Shown: piece after piece, positions 41,850-53,243 of the stretch | Layout: each line of letters opens with the position of its first letter | Position numbering within the stretch: the first letter of the stretch is position 1 | Assembly (NCBI RefSeq): GCF_900102895.1 | Contig: NZ_FNGD01000010.1 | Coordinates: 120,801-184,800 of the forward strand | Direction: 5' to 3' | DNA: 64,000 nt | Source: Arthrobacter sp. ov407 | GTDB lineage: Bacteria; Actinomycetota; Actinomycetes; Actinomycetales; Micrococcaceae | Made by a program: the position numbers and the translations under genes | The notes under the pieces: model-generated | What the model was told of the DNA's origin: nothing | What the model saw: only the letters and a program-made list of their open reading frames with translations | Databases searched by the model: none

Positions 41850-43490
41850 GTGTTTTCAAGCCCGTACCCCGACGTCGATGTTCCCAATATCGGCATTTAC
41901 GACTACCTCTTCGGCGCTCTGGCAGAGGAGGACCTGGACCGGATCGCCGTCGTCGACGGCGCCAGCGGCGCAGAAACCACTTACCGGGCGCTCCGTGGGC
42001 AGATCGATGCCCTCGCCGGTGCCGTGGCCGCCCGAGGCCTCGGCGTCCACGGCGTGGCAGCCGTCCTGTGCCCCAACGTCCCCGCCTTTGCGGCCGTCTT
42101 CCACGGACTGCTCCGGGCCGGCGCCACGGTCACCACCATCAACTCGCTGTACACGGCGGACGAGATCGCCAACCAGCTCACCGACGCCGGCGCCGGCTGG
42201 CTCTTCACCGTCTCGGCGTTGCTGCCGGCCGCCCGGGAGGCAGCGTACAGGACGGGGATCCCGGCCTCGCGGCTCGTGGTGCTCGACGGCGCCGACGGCC
42301 ACCCCTCGCTGGGTGACTTGCTCGCCATGGGCGCGCCGGCGCCCCAAGTCTCTTTCGATCCGGCCACGCATGTGGCCGTGCTGCCCTATTCGTCCGGCAC
42401 CACGGGCCGGCCGAAGGGCGTCATGCTCAGCCACCGGAATCTGGTCGCCAACGTGGAACAGGCCAGGGGGCTGCTCGGCGTCGTCCCCGAGGACAGGCTC
42501 CTGGCGCTGCTGCCGTTTTTCCACATCTACGGGCTGACAGTGCTGCTGAACCTCGCACTGCGCCAGCGGGCCAGGCTCGTCACGATGCCCCGGTTCGATC
42601 TGCCCGAGTTCCTGCGGATCATCCAGGAGCACCGATGCAGCTACCTGTTCATCGCACCTCCCGTCGCCGTGGCGCTGTCCAAGCACCCGCTGGTTGCCGA
42701 GTACGACCTCGGCTCGGTGCACACCGCCCTCTCCGGCGCGGCGCCGCTGGACGGTGAGCTCGGCACGCGCCTGGCCGAACGGCTCGGCTGCCGGGTCCTG
42801 CAGGGCTACGGCATGACCGAGTTGAGCCCGGTGTCGCACCTCATTCCGCGCGATGGGGGCGACGGTCGCGACGTCCCCGTCAGCTCCGTGGGCTACACGG
42901 TGCCGAACATGCAGTGCCGTCTCGTGGACCCGGCCACGGGGGAGGACATCCCGGTTCCCGCGGAAGGAACCAGCGCGCCGGGGCACCTCTTGTGCCGCGG
43001 TCCGAACGTGATGCTCGGCTATCTCAATCGGCCGCAGGAAACCGCGGACACCCTGGACGCCGACGGCTTCCTGCACACCGGAGACATCGCCACGGTGCGG
43101 GCAGACGGGGTTGTGACGATCGTGGACCGGCTCAAGGAACTGATCAAATACAACGGCTACCAGATCGCCCCGGCGGAGCTGGAGGCGCTGCTCCTCACGC
43201 ACCCCGGCATTGCCGACTCCGCGGTGATCGGATCCTTCGACGCCGACGGCCAGGAAGTGCCGAAGGCGTTCGTGGTCCGCCAGCCCGGCGCGGAGGGCGA
43301 TGCCTTGGACGTGGCGGGCGTCATGGACTTCGTGGCGGCCAAGGTGGCGCCGTTCAAGAAGGTCCGCCGGGTCGAGTTCATCGAGGCCGTGCCGAAGTCC
43401 GCCTCAGGAAAAATCCTGCGCCGGATGCTCAAGACTGCAGAGCCCGCAGTGTCAGCCGTAGAGGCGCCCGCGGTGCCCGAGCGGCAGTAG
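41850..43490 (+). CDS. AMP-forming acyl-CoA ligase (4-coumarate-CoA ligase-like)
   Basis: 546 residues from a GTG at 41850, with AAAGGAGATG six bases upstream. The P-loop-like core is YSSGTTGRPKGVMLSHRNLV, then GYGMTELSPVSH, and the C-terminal catalytic loop with the essential lysine is PKSASGKILRRMLK. RLKELIKYNGYQIAPAELEA is the hinge. It activates a carboxylate to its CoA ester; 4CL-like ligases act on phenylpropanoids or fatty acids. The substrate is not deducible, though aromatic acids fit the neighbourhood. Confidence 0.9.
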   Translation: MFSSPYPDVDVPNIGIYDYLFGALAEEDLDRIAVVDGASGAETTYRALRGQIDALAGAVAARGLGVHGVAAVLCPNVPAFAAVFHGLLRAGATVTTINSLYTADEIANQLTDAGAGWLFTVSALLPAAREAAYRTGIPASRLVVLDGADGHPSLGDLLAMGAPAPQVSFDPATHVAVLPYSSGTTGRPKGVMLSHRNLVANVEQARGLLGVVPEDRLLALLPFFHIYGLTVLLNLALRQRARLVTMPRFDLPEFLRIIQEHRCSYLFIAPPVAVALSKHPLVAEYDLGSVHTALSGAAPLDGELGTRLAERLGCRVLQGYGMTELSPVSHLIPRDGGDGRDVPVSSVGYTVPNMQCRLVDPATGEDIPVPAEGTSAPGHLLCRGPNVMLGYLNRPQETADTLDADGFLHTGDIATVRADGVVTIVDRLKELIKYNGYQIAPAELEALLLTHPGIADSAVIGSFDADGQEVPKAFVVRQPGAEGDALDVAGVMDFVAAKVAPFKKVRRVEFIEAVPKSASGKILRRMLKTAEPAVSAVEAPAVPERQ

Positions 43491-43494
43491 TGCC

Positions 43495-43923
43495 TTAGTC
43501 GGCGTCGGTCTTGGCGATGTAGACGTCGCAGGGGGCGTTGTGGGCCACGCTGTTCGCAACGCTCCCCAAGACACGGCCGATCCCGCTCATGCGGCGGTTG
43601 CCGACCACGATCATCCGGGCACCGGTCCGTTCGGCTTCCCGGATCAGGGCCTCGGCGGGCTTGCCCCGGGCGGCGGCATGGGTGACGGTGGTGTCCGGGC
43701 GGCGCAGGCCGTCCGCCACCGTCCGCGCGACCTTCTCCGCGTTACCGGCGTCGGAAACGATCCACTCGTCACTGCCGCTGCCAAAGACCTGGGTCTTGTC
43801 GCTGTCAAAGGCGCTGACCACATGAAGTGTCGCCCCCATGGAAACTGCGAGGTCGCGCGCGGTGTGCGCAGCCCGCAGGGCAGTTTCACTGCCGTCGACG
43901 CCGACAACGATAATTTCGGTCAT
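43495..43923 (-). CDS. Universal stress protein
   Basis: 142 residues from the ATG at 43923, which has AGAGGAGCGGTCC upstream. The USP fold is shown by IIVVGVDGSETALRAAHTA at the N-terminus and the ATP-binding loop GNRRMSGIGRVLGSVANSV near the C-terminus, so it should bind ATP. It is followed closely on the opposite strand by the acyl-CoA ligase end. Its upstream region has an unusual set of repeated TTGAAC sites. Confidence 0.93.
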   Translation of the reverse strand: MTEIIVVGVDGSETALRAAHTARDLAVSMGATLHVVSAFDSDKTQVFGSGSDEWIVSDAGNAEKVARTVADGLRRPDTTVTHAAARGKPAEALIREAERTGARMIVVGNRRMSGIGRVLGSVANSVAHNAPCDVYIAKTDAD

Positions 43924-43936
43924 GGACCGCTCCTCT

Positions 43937-44010
43937 TTCAACGAGTAATGCTGTTCAATGTGCACGTTCGATAGGCCCTGCTGTTCAACAACTGATGTTG
44001 TTCAACGAGT
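43937..44010. promoter_or_regulatory. Repeated TTGAAC-type sites upstream of the universal stress gene
   Basis: Two direct copies of TTCAACGAGT (43937-43946 and 44001-44010) bracket two copies of TGCTGTTCAA (43949-43958 and 43979-43988), and AACAAC-TGAT-GTTGTT (43987-44002) forms a perfect inverted repeat. In the direction of the stress gene these read as four TTGAA sites. Such regular repetition in a 127-bp gap suggests a regulated promoter; the binding protein is not known. Confidence 0.5.
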
Positions 44011-44050
44011 CGCAGCGAAACCCCGGCGGCGAGCCCTGCCGGTGTTCACG

Positions 44051-45394
44051 CTACAGTGCGGCCAACGCTTCCCGCAGGACCGGCGCGAGCCGCCGCACGC
44101 CCTCACGGATCGACTCGGGCGGCACCGCGCTGAACGCCAGCCGGATCTTGTTCGACGTGTCGTCCGAGTTCGTAAAGGCCGCGCCCGGAATGAAGACGAC
44201 GCCGGCGTCAATGGCCTTCTTCAGCAGCGGGTAGGTGTCCACGCCGTCGGGCAGCGTGACCCACACGAAGAAGCCGCCCTCGGGGCGCGTCCAGCTCAGT
44301 CCGTCCGGCATGTATTCGGCCAGGGCGGCAAGCATTGCCTCGCAGCGTTCCTGGTACAGCCCGCGGTACGTCTCGATCTGGCCGCGCCAGTCGTAGTCGC
44401 GCAGATAGGCCGACACCAGCATCTGGTTCAGCGTCGGCGGGCACAGGGTGACGGCCTCCGATGCCAAGTAATACCGGCGTTGCAGGTGGGCCGGGACGAG
44501 GGCCCAGCCGATCCGCAGGCCCGGGGCGAAGATCTTGGAGAAGGACCCCATGTAGATGACGTCATCCGGGTTGGCTGCCCGCAGCGGAGTCAACGGCTTG
44601 CCGTCGAAGCGGAGCAGGCCGTAGGGGTTGTCCTCCAGCACCAAGATATTCGCGCGACGGCATATATCCACCACGGATTGCCGTCGTTCCGCGGACAGGG
44701 TGATGCCGGACGGGTTGTTGAAGCTGGGGATGGTGTAAAGGAACTTGACGTTCCTGCCCGCGGTCTGGAGGGCGGCGATCTTTGCCTCCAGCAGGTCCGG
44801 GATGATGCCGTCACCGTCCATCGGCACCGTTTCGACCTCCACCTGGTAGGCCTCGAACGTGTTGAGGGCGCCCACATAGGTGGGGTCCTCCACGAGGACC
44901 ACGTCGCCTGGATTGCAGAAGACCTTGGTGGCCACATCCTGCGCGGACTGCGACCCCGCGGTGATGATGATGTTCGCGGGGTCTGCGTCGAGGATCCCCT
45001 CTGCCGCCATGACCTCGCAGATCTGGGTGCGGAGTTCCTCAGTGCCTTGGCCACCGCCGTACTGCAGGGCGGTCATCCCCTGCTCGGCGATGATCTTCGC
45101 GGCGGTCTGGCCCAGGCGTTCCAGCGGGAGGGACTGCAGGTAGGGGCTCCCTCCGGCGAGGGAAACCAGGCCGGGGCGCATCGAGATGTCGAAGACGTCC
45201 CGGACTGCCGACTGCTTGATATTTGCTGCGCGCTCCGAAAACAGGGTCTCGTGGCGATGGGCGGACGTAGCCGCACGTTCGATTGCGTCAATGGCCTCGG
45301 CCGGAAGTACTGCTGCGGCGGCATCAAGTGTTTCGTGGGTCACAAACCCAAGGATACTACCCGTGTTGTCACGGGGGAAACGATTGTTGTCCAT
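44051..45394 (-). CDS. PLP-dependent aminotransferase, fold type I (2-aminoadipate/aromatic aminotransferase-like)
   Basis: 447 residues. It lacks a DNA-binding head but has the MocR/LysN-like catalytic core: ALQYGGGQGTEELRTQICEV, IPSFNNPSGITLSAERR, NPYGLLRFDG and the PLP lysine in IYMGSFSKIFAPGLRIGWAL. The ATG at 45394 has GGGGAG only 2 bases away; a GTG at 45343 (THETLD) is an alternative start. The amino donor and acceptor are not clear. Confidence 0.85.
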   Translation of the reverse strand: MDNNRFPRDNTGSILGFVTHETLDAAAAVLPAEAIDAIERAATSAHRHETLFSERAANIKQSAVRDVFDISMRPGLVSLAGGSPYLQSLPLERLGQTAAKIIAEQGMTALQYGGGQGTEELRTQICEVMAAEGILDADPANIIITAGSQSAQDVATKVFCNPGDVVLVEDPTYVGALNTFEAYQVEVETVPMDGDGIIPDLLEAKIAALQTAGRNVKFLYTIPSFNNPSGITLSAERRQSVVDICRRANILVLEDNPYGLLRFDGKPLTPLRAANPDDVIYMGSFSKIFAPGLRIGWALVPAHLQRRYYLASEAVTLCPPTLNQMLVSAYLRDYDWRGQIETYRGLYQERCEAMLAALAEYMPDGLSWTRPEGGFFVWVTLPDGVDTYPLLKKAIDAGVVFIPGAAFTNSDDTSNKIRLAFSAVPPESIREGVRRLAPVLREALAAL

Positions 45395-45437
45395 GACTCC
45401 CCGGTCTGAAATCCGCCGGGTGTGCTCCGGACAGGCC

Positions 45438-45472
45438 GAGGCCCCCGGCAGCCGTGTGCTGCCGGGGGCCTC
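45438..45472. terminator. Strong hairpin downstream of the FMN reductase gene
   Basis: A perfect 14-bp GC-rich stem (45438-45451 with 45459-45472, arm GAGGCCCCCGGCAG) closes a 7-base loop between the aminotransferase start and the FMN reductase stop. No U-run follows on the minus strand, so it may be a weak terminator or an attenuating/processing hairpin. Confidence 0.55.
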
Positions 45473-45496
45473 GCTGGAACTTCGGGGTGCGGAGGG

Positions 45497-46060
45497 TTAC
45501 GCCGCTTCTGCCGCGGGGGCCTCGGCCAGCGCGTCGAACACGCCCTTGATCTGCTCGACAACTTCGGCGTCGTCCTTGGGGTGGATCTCGGCGAAGCGGA
45601 CCATCGAGCCGGGGACTGCCAGCTTGACGTTCTCGAGGACCTGGGCGCCGGCGATGCCGACGGCCTTGCGGGCCTCGTCCTGGGCCCAAACGCCGCCGAA
45701 CTGGCCAAAGGCGGTACCGACAACTGCGGTGGGCTTGCCGGACAGGGCGCCGGCGCCGAACGGGCGGGACAGCCAGTCGATGGCGTTCTTCAGCGATGCC
45801 GGGACGGTGCCGTTGTGTTCCGGCGTAACCAGCAGGATGGTGTCGGCGTCATTGGCGGCGGCGCGCAGGGCGGCGGCGGCCGCGGGCACCTGGCCTTCGA
45901 CGTCGATGTCCTCGTTGTAGAACGGGATGTTGCCCAGGTTCTCGTGAATGACCACGTCCACCTGGTCCGGGGCGTTGAGCGCGATAGCCTCGGCCAGCTG
46001 AAGGTTGGTGGAGCCGGCGCGAAGGCTGCCGACGAGGGCGAGGATGGTCTTCTTGGACAT
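45497..46060 (-). CDS. NAD(P)H-dependent FMN reductase family oxidoreductase
   Basis: 187 residues. GSLRAGSTNLQLAEAIAL at the N-terminus and VTPEHNGTVPASLKNAIDWL (about 79-98) are the FMN-binding loops of the NADPH-dependent FMN reductase/azoreductase family. The C-terminus is Ala-rich. CAGGAGTACAC precedes the ATG. It diverges from a TetR regulator, a common arrangement for redox detoxification genes. Confidence 0.92.
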   Translation of the reverse strand: MSKKTILALVGSLRAGSTNLQLAEAIALNAPDQVDVVIHENLGNIPFYNEDIDVEGQVPAAAAALRAAANDADTILLVTPEHNGTVPASLKNAIDWLSRPFGAGALSGKPTAVVGTAFGQFGGVWAQDEARKAVGIAGAQVLENVKLAVPGSMVRFAEIHPKDDAEVVEQIKGVFDALAEAPAAEAA

Positions 46061-46142
46061 GTGTACTCCTGTGCATCACGCCGCAGGATGGTTCCGGCGG
46101 CTGGCGGATCGTGGGGCTTTTGGGGCCTTCATCCATGCTAAA

Positions 46143-46186
46143 CGGACTGCGGTCCGGTTATATTCCGAGGCGCTAGAATCAGCGGT
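46143..46186 (+). promoter_or_regulatory. Operator and leaderless promoter of the TetR gene
   Basis: The inverted repeat CGGAC-TGCG-GTCCG (46143-46156) overlaps the expected -35 position of a TAGAAT -10 (46174-46179). The GTG of the TetR gene begins 7 bases after the -10, so the transcript is probably leaderless. The palindrome also lies upstream of the divergent FMN reductase, so it could control both. Confidence 0.5.
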
Positions 46187-46819
46187 GTGAGCCTCATCCC
46201 GATCCGTCCCGGTGCCCAGCCCGGGGAAGGGCGCGCCGCCGCACCCGCCGCAGAATCAGGGCGCCGTGACGCGGCGCGCAACAGGGAACTGCTCCTCTGC
46301 GCCGCCCGGGAAATCGTGGAGGAATCCAGCGTCGACGCCCTCACCATGGACCGGCTGGCGCGGCGCGCCGGAGTTGGAAAAGGGACAGTCTTCCGGCGGT
46401 TCGGCAGCCGTGCCGGCCTGATGATGGCCCTCCTCAGTGACGCCGAGGCCGAATTCCAGGGCCGGTTCATGTTCGGTCCTCCCCCGGTAGGTCCCGGCGC
46501 GCCGCCCCTGGAGCGGTTGATCGCCGTGGGTGCCGCCCGCATTGCCTGGACCCTGGAGTTCGGGGAGCTGGCCCGGGCCGCCGATGCCTCGGCCCACAAC
46601 AGGTTCGATGTACCGCCGGCCGTCCTCTGGCACCGCCACCTTGAGATGCTGCTGCGCGAGGCCGGCGTGACGGCGGATCCGTGGCTCATGGCGTCGGCCC
46701 TGGGGGCGGCGCTGGAGCCGGAACTGCTGCTCCATTCCGTCGGCGTGCACGGGATTTCGCCCGAACGGCTCGCGGAAACCTGGCGGGAACTTGTCACGCG
46801 CGTCGTGGGCGGACAGTAG
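46187..46819 (+). CDS. TetR-family transcriptional regulator
   Basis: 210 residues from GTG 46187. A Pro/Ala-rich N-terminus precedes the HTH at about 28-75 (LLLCAAREIVEESSVDALTM, then RRAGVGKGTVFRRFGSRAGL). The C-terminal ligand domain ends with HSVGVHGISPERLAETWREL. Divergent from the FMN reductase and likely its repressor; the ligand is unknown. Confidence 0.88.
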   Translation: MSLIPIRPGAQPGEGRAAAPAAESGRRDAARNRELLLCAAREIVEESSVDALTMDRLARRAGVGKGTVFRRFGSRAGLMMALLSDAEAEFQGRFMFGPPPVGPGAPPLERLIAVGAARIAWTLEFGELARAADASAHNRFDVPPAVLWHRHLEMLLREAGVTADPWLMASALGAALEPELLLHSVGVHGISPERLAETWRELVTRVVGGQ

Positions 46820-47179
46820 CGTAACGCGGCCTTGCCGATTCCGCGGGTCAAAATCCATTCCACGGAGTGATTCATAACGATCTGGTACTGGAGCCGCCGT
46901 GTCGCGGCCGCCGGGAGCGCGGTGAGACCCGGCATATGTGATAGCTTCCTCTGGAATGTGACCCGCAACATAGTCAACAAGGACTAAGCCGCAAGGCATG
47001 CGGGCGGCCGAAACCAGCTGGCCCATGATCCCGAACCGGCGGCGGAACCCGCTGCCGGATGGGGGACAACGGAAGGACCGAAGTTGTGAATAGTCTTGTC
47101 ATCCCGGCCAGGCCGGCTCTCCGAGCCGCTTTGACGCCCGGATCCGCTCGGGCAACGGCGATCCAGAACTAACCGGTCC
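46820..47179 (+). other. 360-bp leader/promoter region of the peptide ABC transporter
   Basis: No gene was found here. A GTGATAGCT sequence around 46939 could be an extended -10 but the -35 is unclear. The long untranslated lead is notable for an operon, but no riboswitch-like structure was recognised. Confidence 0.4.
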
Positions 47180-48166
47180 ATGCTTCGATATCTCGCCAAA
47201 CGTGCCATCACGTATGTCTTCATGATCTTCCTGACCACCAGTGCCGGCTATCTACTGGCTGTAAGCACGCTGCAGCCTGCCCTGCTCGAGCAGGAGCGGA
47301 TTCCGCGGCCCACCCCCGAACAGGTGGTCAACTCCTTCCGGCTCAAGGGGCTCGATCCGACGCTCAACCCGTGGGAACGCTACGTCGACTGGCTCACGGG
47401 CATTGTCACCCGCTGGGACTGGGGGCGGAGCCCCAACGGCGCCTTCATCAACGCCGAGTTCGGCGACCGGGTCTGGATCTCAACCCGGCTCTTCCTGGCC
47501 TCGATCATCCTGACCCTGGTGATCGGCGTCGCCCTCGGCGTCTACACCGCCGCCCGCCAGTACAAGGCCTCGGACCGGGCCATCACCTCGTACAGCTACC
47601 TCATGTACATCGTTCCCGCCCCGATCGCCTACTTCCTGGTCCAGCTCGGCGCCATCAACATTAACGAGTCGGTCGGGGAGCGCGTCTTCTTTGTCACCGG
47701 CATCTCCACCCCGGGCCTCGACGGCGACGGCTGGGCCCAGCTTGTCGACATGCTCGCCCACTACGCCGTGCCCACGTTCGCCATCACGATTGTGGGCTGG
47801 GGCGCGTACCAGATCGCCCAACGCCAGTATCTGCTGGACAACGTCAACGCCGACTTCGTCAGGACGGCACGGGCCAAGGGCCTGACCCGCAACCAGGCCA
47901 TCAGCCGGCACGCTCTGCGGGTGTCCTTCATCCCCGTGGCGCAGAGCATTGCGTTCACCATTCCGGCCATCTTCGCCGGCGGCTTCTTCGCCGAAAAGAT
48001 CTTCGCCTGGCACGGCGTCGGGTCCTGGTCCATCGACTCGATCGCCCTGCAGGACGTCAACGCGGCCACCGCGACCCTCGCCTACGGCTCGGTCATCTTC
48101 GCGGTCGGAGCGATCCTCGCCGACTTCGCCACCACGCTCGTCGACCCGAGAGTGCGGGTGCAGTAA
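47180..48166 (+). CDS. Peptide/nickel-type ABC transporter permease (DppB-like)
   Basis: 328 residues with six predicted spans; YLAKRAITYVFMIFLTTSAG starts the first. The cytoplasmic EAA-like loop is DFVRTARAKGLTRNQAISRH (about residues 226-245), the contact for the ATPase. First permease of an oligopeptide-type importer. The next permease begins 2 bases after its stop. Confidence 0.92.
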   Translation: MLRYLAKRAITYVFMIFLTTSAGYLLAVSTLQPALLEQERIPRPTPEQVVNSFRLKGLDPTLNPWERYVDWLTGIVTRWDWGRSPNGAFINAEFGDRVWISTRLFLASIILTLVIGVALGVYTAARQYKASDRAITSYSYLMYIVPAPIAYFLVQLGAININESVGERVFFVTGISTPGLDGDGWAQLVDMLAHYAVPTFAITIVGWGAYQIAQRQYLLDNVNADFVRTARAKGLTRNQAISRHALRVSFIPVAQSIAFTIPAIFAGGFFAEKIFAWHGVGSWSIDSIALQDVNAATATLAYGSVIFAVGAILADFATTLVDPRVRVQ

Positions 48167-48168
48167 TC

Positions 48169-49169
48169 ATGACCAACCTCAACACGATCGACCCGGCCGC
48201 CGCCCTCGACGAACGAAAGTTCGGGGACGACGACGTCGTGATCGGCAAGTCGCGGATCATCCTGCGGCGCTTCCTGCGCAACCGGACAGCCGTCGCCGGC
48301 CTGGTCATCTTCCTGGCCCTGACCCTCTTCTCCTTCATCGGCGGCTTCTTCAGCAGCTGGGACAAGGAGACCATCGACCCCTTCAACATCGGCATGCCGC
48401 CCTCCGCGGAGCACCTGCTGGGCACCTCCCAGGCCGGGATCGACCTCTACGCCCTGACCGTCGAGGGCACCAGGGTCTCCATCCTGATTGGCGTCGTCGT
48501 CGGCCTCGTATCGGTGCTGATCGCCGCTGTCTACGGCTGCACCATGGCGTTCTTCGGCCGCAAGGTGGACAAGGTCATGCTGTTCATCCTCGAAGCCCTG
48601 ATCATGATGCCGGCCCTGCTGGTAGTCGCGGTGGCCACGAGCGGCGGCGCCAACGGGCTGAAGAACACTGTCCCGAGCTGGCTTCTGCTCATCATCGTGC
48701 TGCTGGTCTTCAGCTGGATGGGCACCGCACGCCTCATCAGGTCCCTGTCGCTCTCACTCATGCAGCGTGACTTCGTCAAAGCATCCCAGTACATGGGCAT
48801 CCCGCCGCGCCGGATCGTCTGGCGGCACCTCGTACCGAACATCGGCTCCCTGCTGGTCCTGGAAGTCACCCGCGGGGTCACCGGCGCCATCCTCGCCGAG
48901 GTCGCTTTTTCCTTCATCGGCATCGGCATCAAGGTCCCGGACGTGAGCCTGGGCGTGCTGATCGGCCAGTCCACCTCCCAGGTCTCCACCTTTCCGTGGA
49001 TGTTCTGGGCTCCCCTGATCGTGATGTTCCTGCTGACCGGCTCGCTGGCCATGATGAATGACGGCCTCCGGGACGCGTTCGACCCCAGCTCCAGCTCCGT
49101 GGGCCGCGCCAAGAGGTCCAACGCCAGACTTGGCAAGACACAGACTGGCAAGACACAGAAGAAGAACAA

Positions 49170-49173
<4 letters not shown>
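48169..49173 (+). CDS. Peptide/nickel-type ABC transporter permease (DppC-like)
   Basis: 334 residues. The N-terminal cytoplasmic segment DDDVVIGKSRIILRRFLRNR is typical of DppC, followed by six spans, with the EAA loop DFVKASQYMGIPPRRIVWRH near residue 200. The C-terminus is Lys-rich with two GKTQ repeats. It overlaps the ATPase start by ATGA. Confidence 0.92.
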
Positions 49174-51326
<2,153 letters not shown>

Positions 51327-51427
51327 CTTACCTGACCACCAAACATCCGGACCACCAGGGGTCCGGACCGCAGACCACCAATCCACCAATGCATCACACT
51401 CGCACGAAAAAAATGAAGGGGATCATT

Positions 51428-53122
51428 ATGAAAAATCGCACCAAGATCGGCGGCCTCACCGCCGTCGTGGCGGCGCTTGCGCTGACTGCCTGCGGCGGCG
51501 GTGGCGCTTCCACCACCGCCGAGAGCGCCAAGGCACAAGATGCCTCAGGCGACCTCAGCAAGCTCGTCAGCGTCAACGCCAAGAAGGCCGGTGAGCTGAA
51601 GCAGGGCGGTACCGTGACGCTGCCCGTCGGCAACATCGGACCGGACTTCAACGGCTTCTCCAACGCGGGCAACTCAGCGGACAACACCGAACTGCACTAC
51701 CCGATCGACGAGGCCGGCTACGTCGGCTGCTGGAAGCTCGACTTCGACGGCACCGCCAACCTGAACAAGAACTTCTGCGAAGACTTCAAGAGCGAAGTCA
51801 AAAACGGCAAGCAGACCATCACCATCAAGATCAACCCGAAGGCCGCCTACAACGACGGCACTCCGATCAACGCCGCCACGTTCGAAAACACGTGGAAGAT
51901 GCTCAACGGCAAGAACAAGGACATCGACATCGTCTCGTCCGGGGCCTACGAGTTCATCGACTCCGTCAAGGCCGGCAGCAGCGACAAGGAAGTCGTTGTG
52001 ACCACCACGCAGCCGGTCTACCCGCTCAGCGACATCTTCGGCGGATTCATCCCGCAGTCCGTGAACACCCCGGCTATCTTCAACACCGGCTTCTCCGGGG
52101 AAATGCACCCCGAGTGGATGGCTGGCCCGTTCAAGGTCGACAAGTTCGACTCCGCCGCGAAGACTGTCACCATGGTCCCGAACGACAAGTGGTGGGGCGA
52201 AAAGCCGGTCCTGGACAAGGTGATCTTCCGCCAGCTGGAGGCAAGCGCCGAGATCGCCGCCTTCAAGAACGGCGAGATTGACATGGCCGACGGCCGCACG
52301 CTGACCAAGTACAAGCAGCTTGAGGGCTCCAAGAACTCCGAGGTCCGCCGCGGCCAGCGCCTCTTCGCTGGCGGCCTGAACCTCAACGCCCTGAAGGCCC
52401 CGCTGACCGACGTCGCGGTCCGCAAGGCCATCTTCACCGCCGTCGACCGCCCGGCCATCCGCGCCGTCCGCTTCGGCGGCCTGAACTGGCAAGAGGACAG
52501 CTCGGGCTCGATGATGCTCATGCCGTTCTCGAAGTACTACCAGGACAACTACCCGGTCAAAGAAACCGGCGCCGACGCCGCCAAGAAGGTCCTGACCGAG
52601 GCCGGCTACAAGGCCAACGCCAAGGGCACCATGGAAAAGGACGGCAAGGCCGTCTCCTTCAAGATCACCAACTTCGGTGACGACCCCACCGCCCTCGCCA
52701 CCGTGCAGACCCTGCAGAAGCAGCTCCAGGCGGCCGGCATGGAGGTCGGCATCGACCAGCGCGGCGATGCCGACTTCGGCAAGGTCGTGGGCAGCCGCGA
52801 CTTCCAGCTCACCATCAGCGGCTACACCGTGGGCGCCGACGCCACCTCCGGCGTGAAGCAGTTCTACGATTCGAAGACCAACGAGAACGAACTCGGCGAT
52901 GCCGAGCTGGACAAGGCCATCAAGGACCTCGCGTCCATCCAGGATGACGCCCAGCGCAACAAGGCCGCCATGGACGTCGAGAAGAAGCACATGGAGAAGT
53001 ACTTCTCGATGGGCGTCATCATGAACGGCCCGCAGATCTACTTCGCCCGCACCGGCCTGGCCAACTACGGCGCCAGCCTGTTCCAGACCCCGGACTGGAG
53101 CGTCGTCGGCTGGCAGAAGTAA
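51428..53122 (+). CDS. ABC transporter substrate-binding lipoprotein, family 5
   Basis: 564 residues from the ATG at 51428, with AAGGGGATC just upstream; another ATG (51413) lies five codons before. The signal peptide runs LTAVVAALALTACGGGG with the lipobox cysteine at residue 22, so it should be lipid-anchored outside the membrane. Family 5 features include QGGTVTLPVGNIGPDFNGF and PYPLSDIFGG-like stretches. It delivers the ligand, probably a peptide, to the permeases. It is encoded last, about 100 bp after the ATPase. Confidence 0.92.
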   Translation: MKNRTKIGGLTAVVAALALTACGGGGASTTAESAKAQDASGDLSKLVSVNAKKAGELKQGGTVTLPVGNIGPDFNGFSNAGNSADNTELHYPIDEAGYVGCWKLDFDGTANLNKNFCEDFKSEVKNGKQTITIKINPKAAYNDGTPINAATFENTWKMLNGKNKDIDIVSSGAYEFIDSVKAGSSDKEVVVTTTQPVYPLSDIFGGFIPQSVNTPAIFNTGFSGEMHPEWMAGPFKVDKFDSAAKTVTMVPNDKWWGEKPVLDKVIFRQLEASAEIAAFKNGEIDMADGRTLTKYKQLEGSKNSEVRRGQRLFAGGLNLNALKAPLTDVAVRKAIFTAVDRPAIRAVRFGGLNWQEDSSGSMMLMPFSKYYQDNYPVKETGADAAKKVLTEAGYKANAKGTMEKDGKAVSFKITNFGDDPTALATVQTLQKQLQAAGMEVGIDQRGDADFGKVVGSRDFQLTISGYTVGADATSGVKQFYDSKTNENELGDAELDKAIKDLASIQDDAQRNKAAMDVEKKHMEKYFSMGVIMNGPQIYFARTGLANYGASLFQTPDWSVVGWQK

Positions 53123-53167
53123 GCCCTGCTGACTAAGCACCACTGAGCAGCACTGAGTAACACGGCC

Positions 53168-53209
53168 GAGGCCGGCGTCCCCTGGAAGCATCCGGGCGGC
53201 GCCGGCCTC
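53168..53209 (+). terminator. Hairpin terminator after the peptide transporter operon
   Basis: A perfect 10-bp stem GAGGCCGGCG/CGCCGGCCTC (53168-53177 with 53200-53209) closes a 22-base loop 46 bases after the stop. The sequence following is only weakly U-rich. Confidence 0.6.
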
Positions 53210-53230
53210 TGTCGTCGCACCACCAGCCGG

Positions 53231-53243
53231 TAGCCTAGGCACC
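53231..53243 (+). promoter_or_regulatory. Leaderless -10 of the Gfo/Idh/MocA gene
   Basis: TAGCCT (53231-53236) lies 7 bases before the ATG, with no ribosome site between, fitting a leaderless transcript; no clear -35 was identified. Confidence 0.4.

Noticed and set aside
46820..47179. Riboswitch or small RNA in the ABC operon leader
   Set aside because: No conserved riboswitch elements or stable stem with terminator were recognised in the 360 bases.
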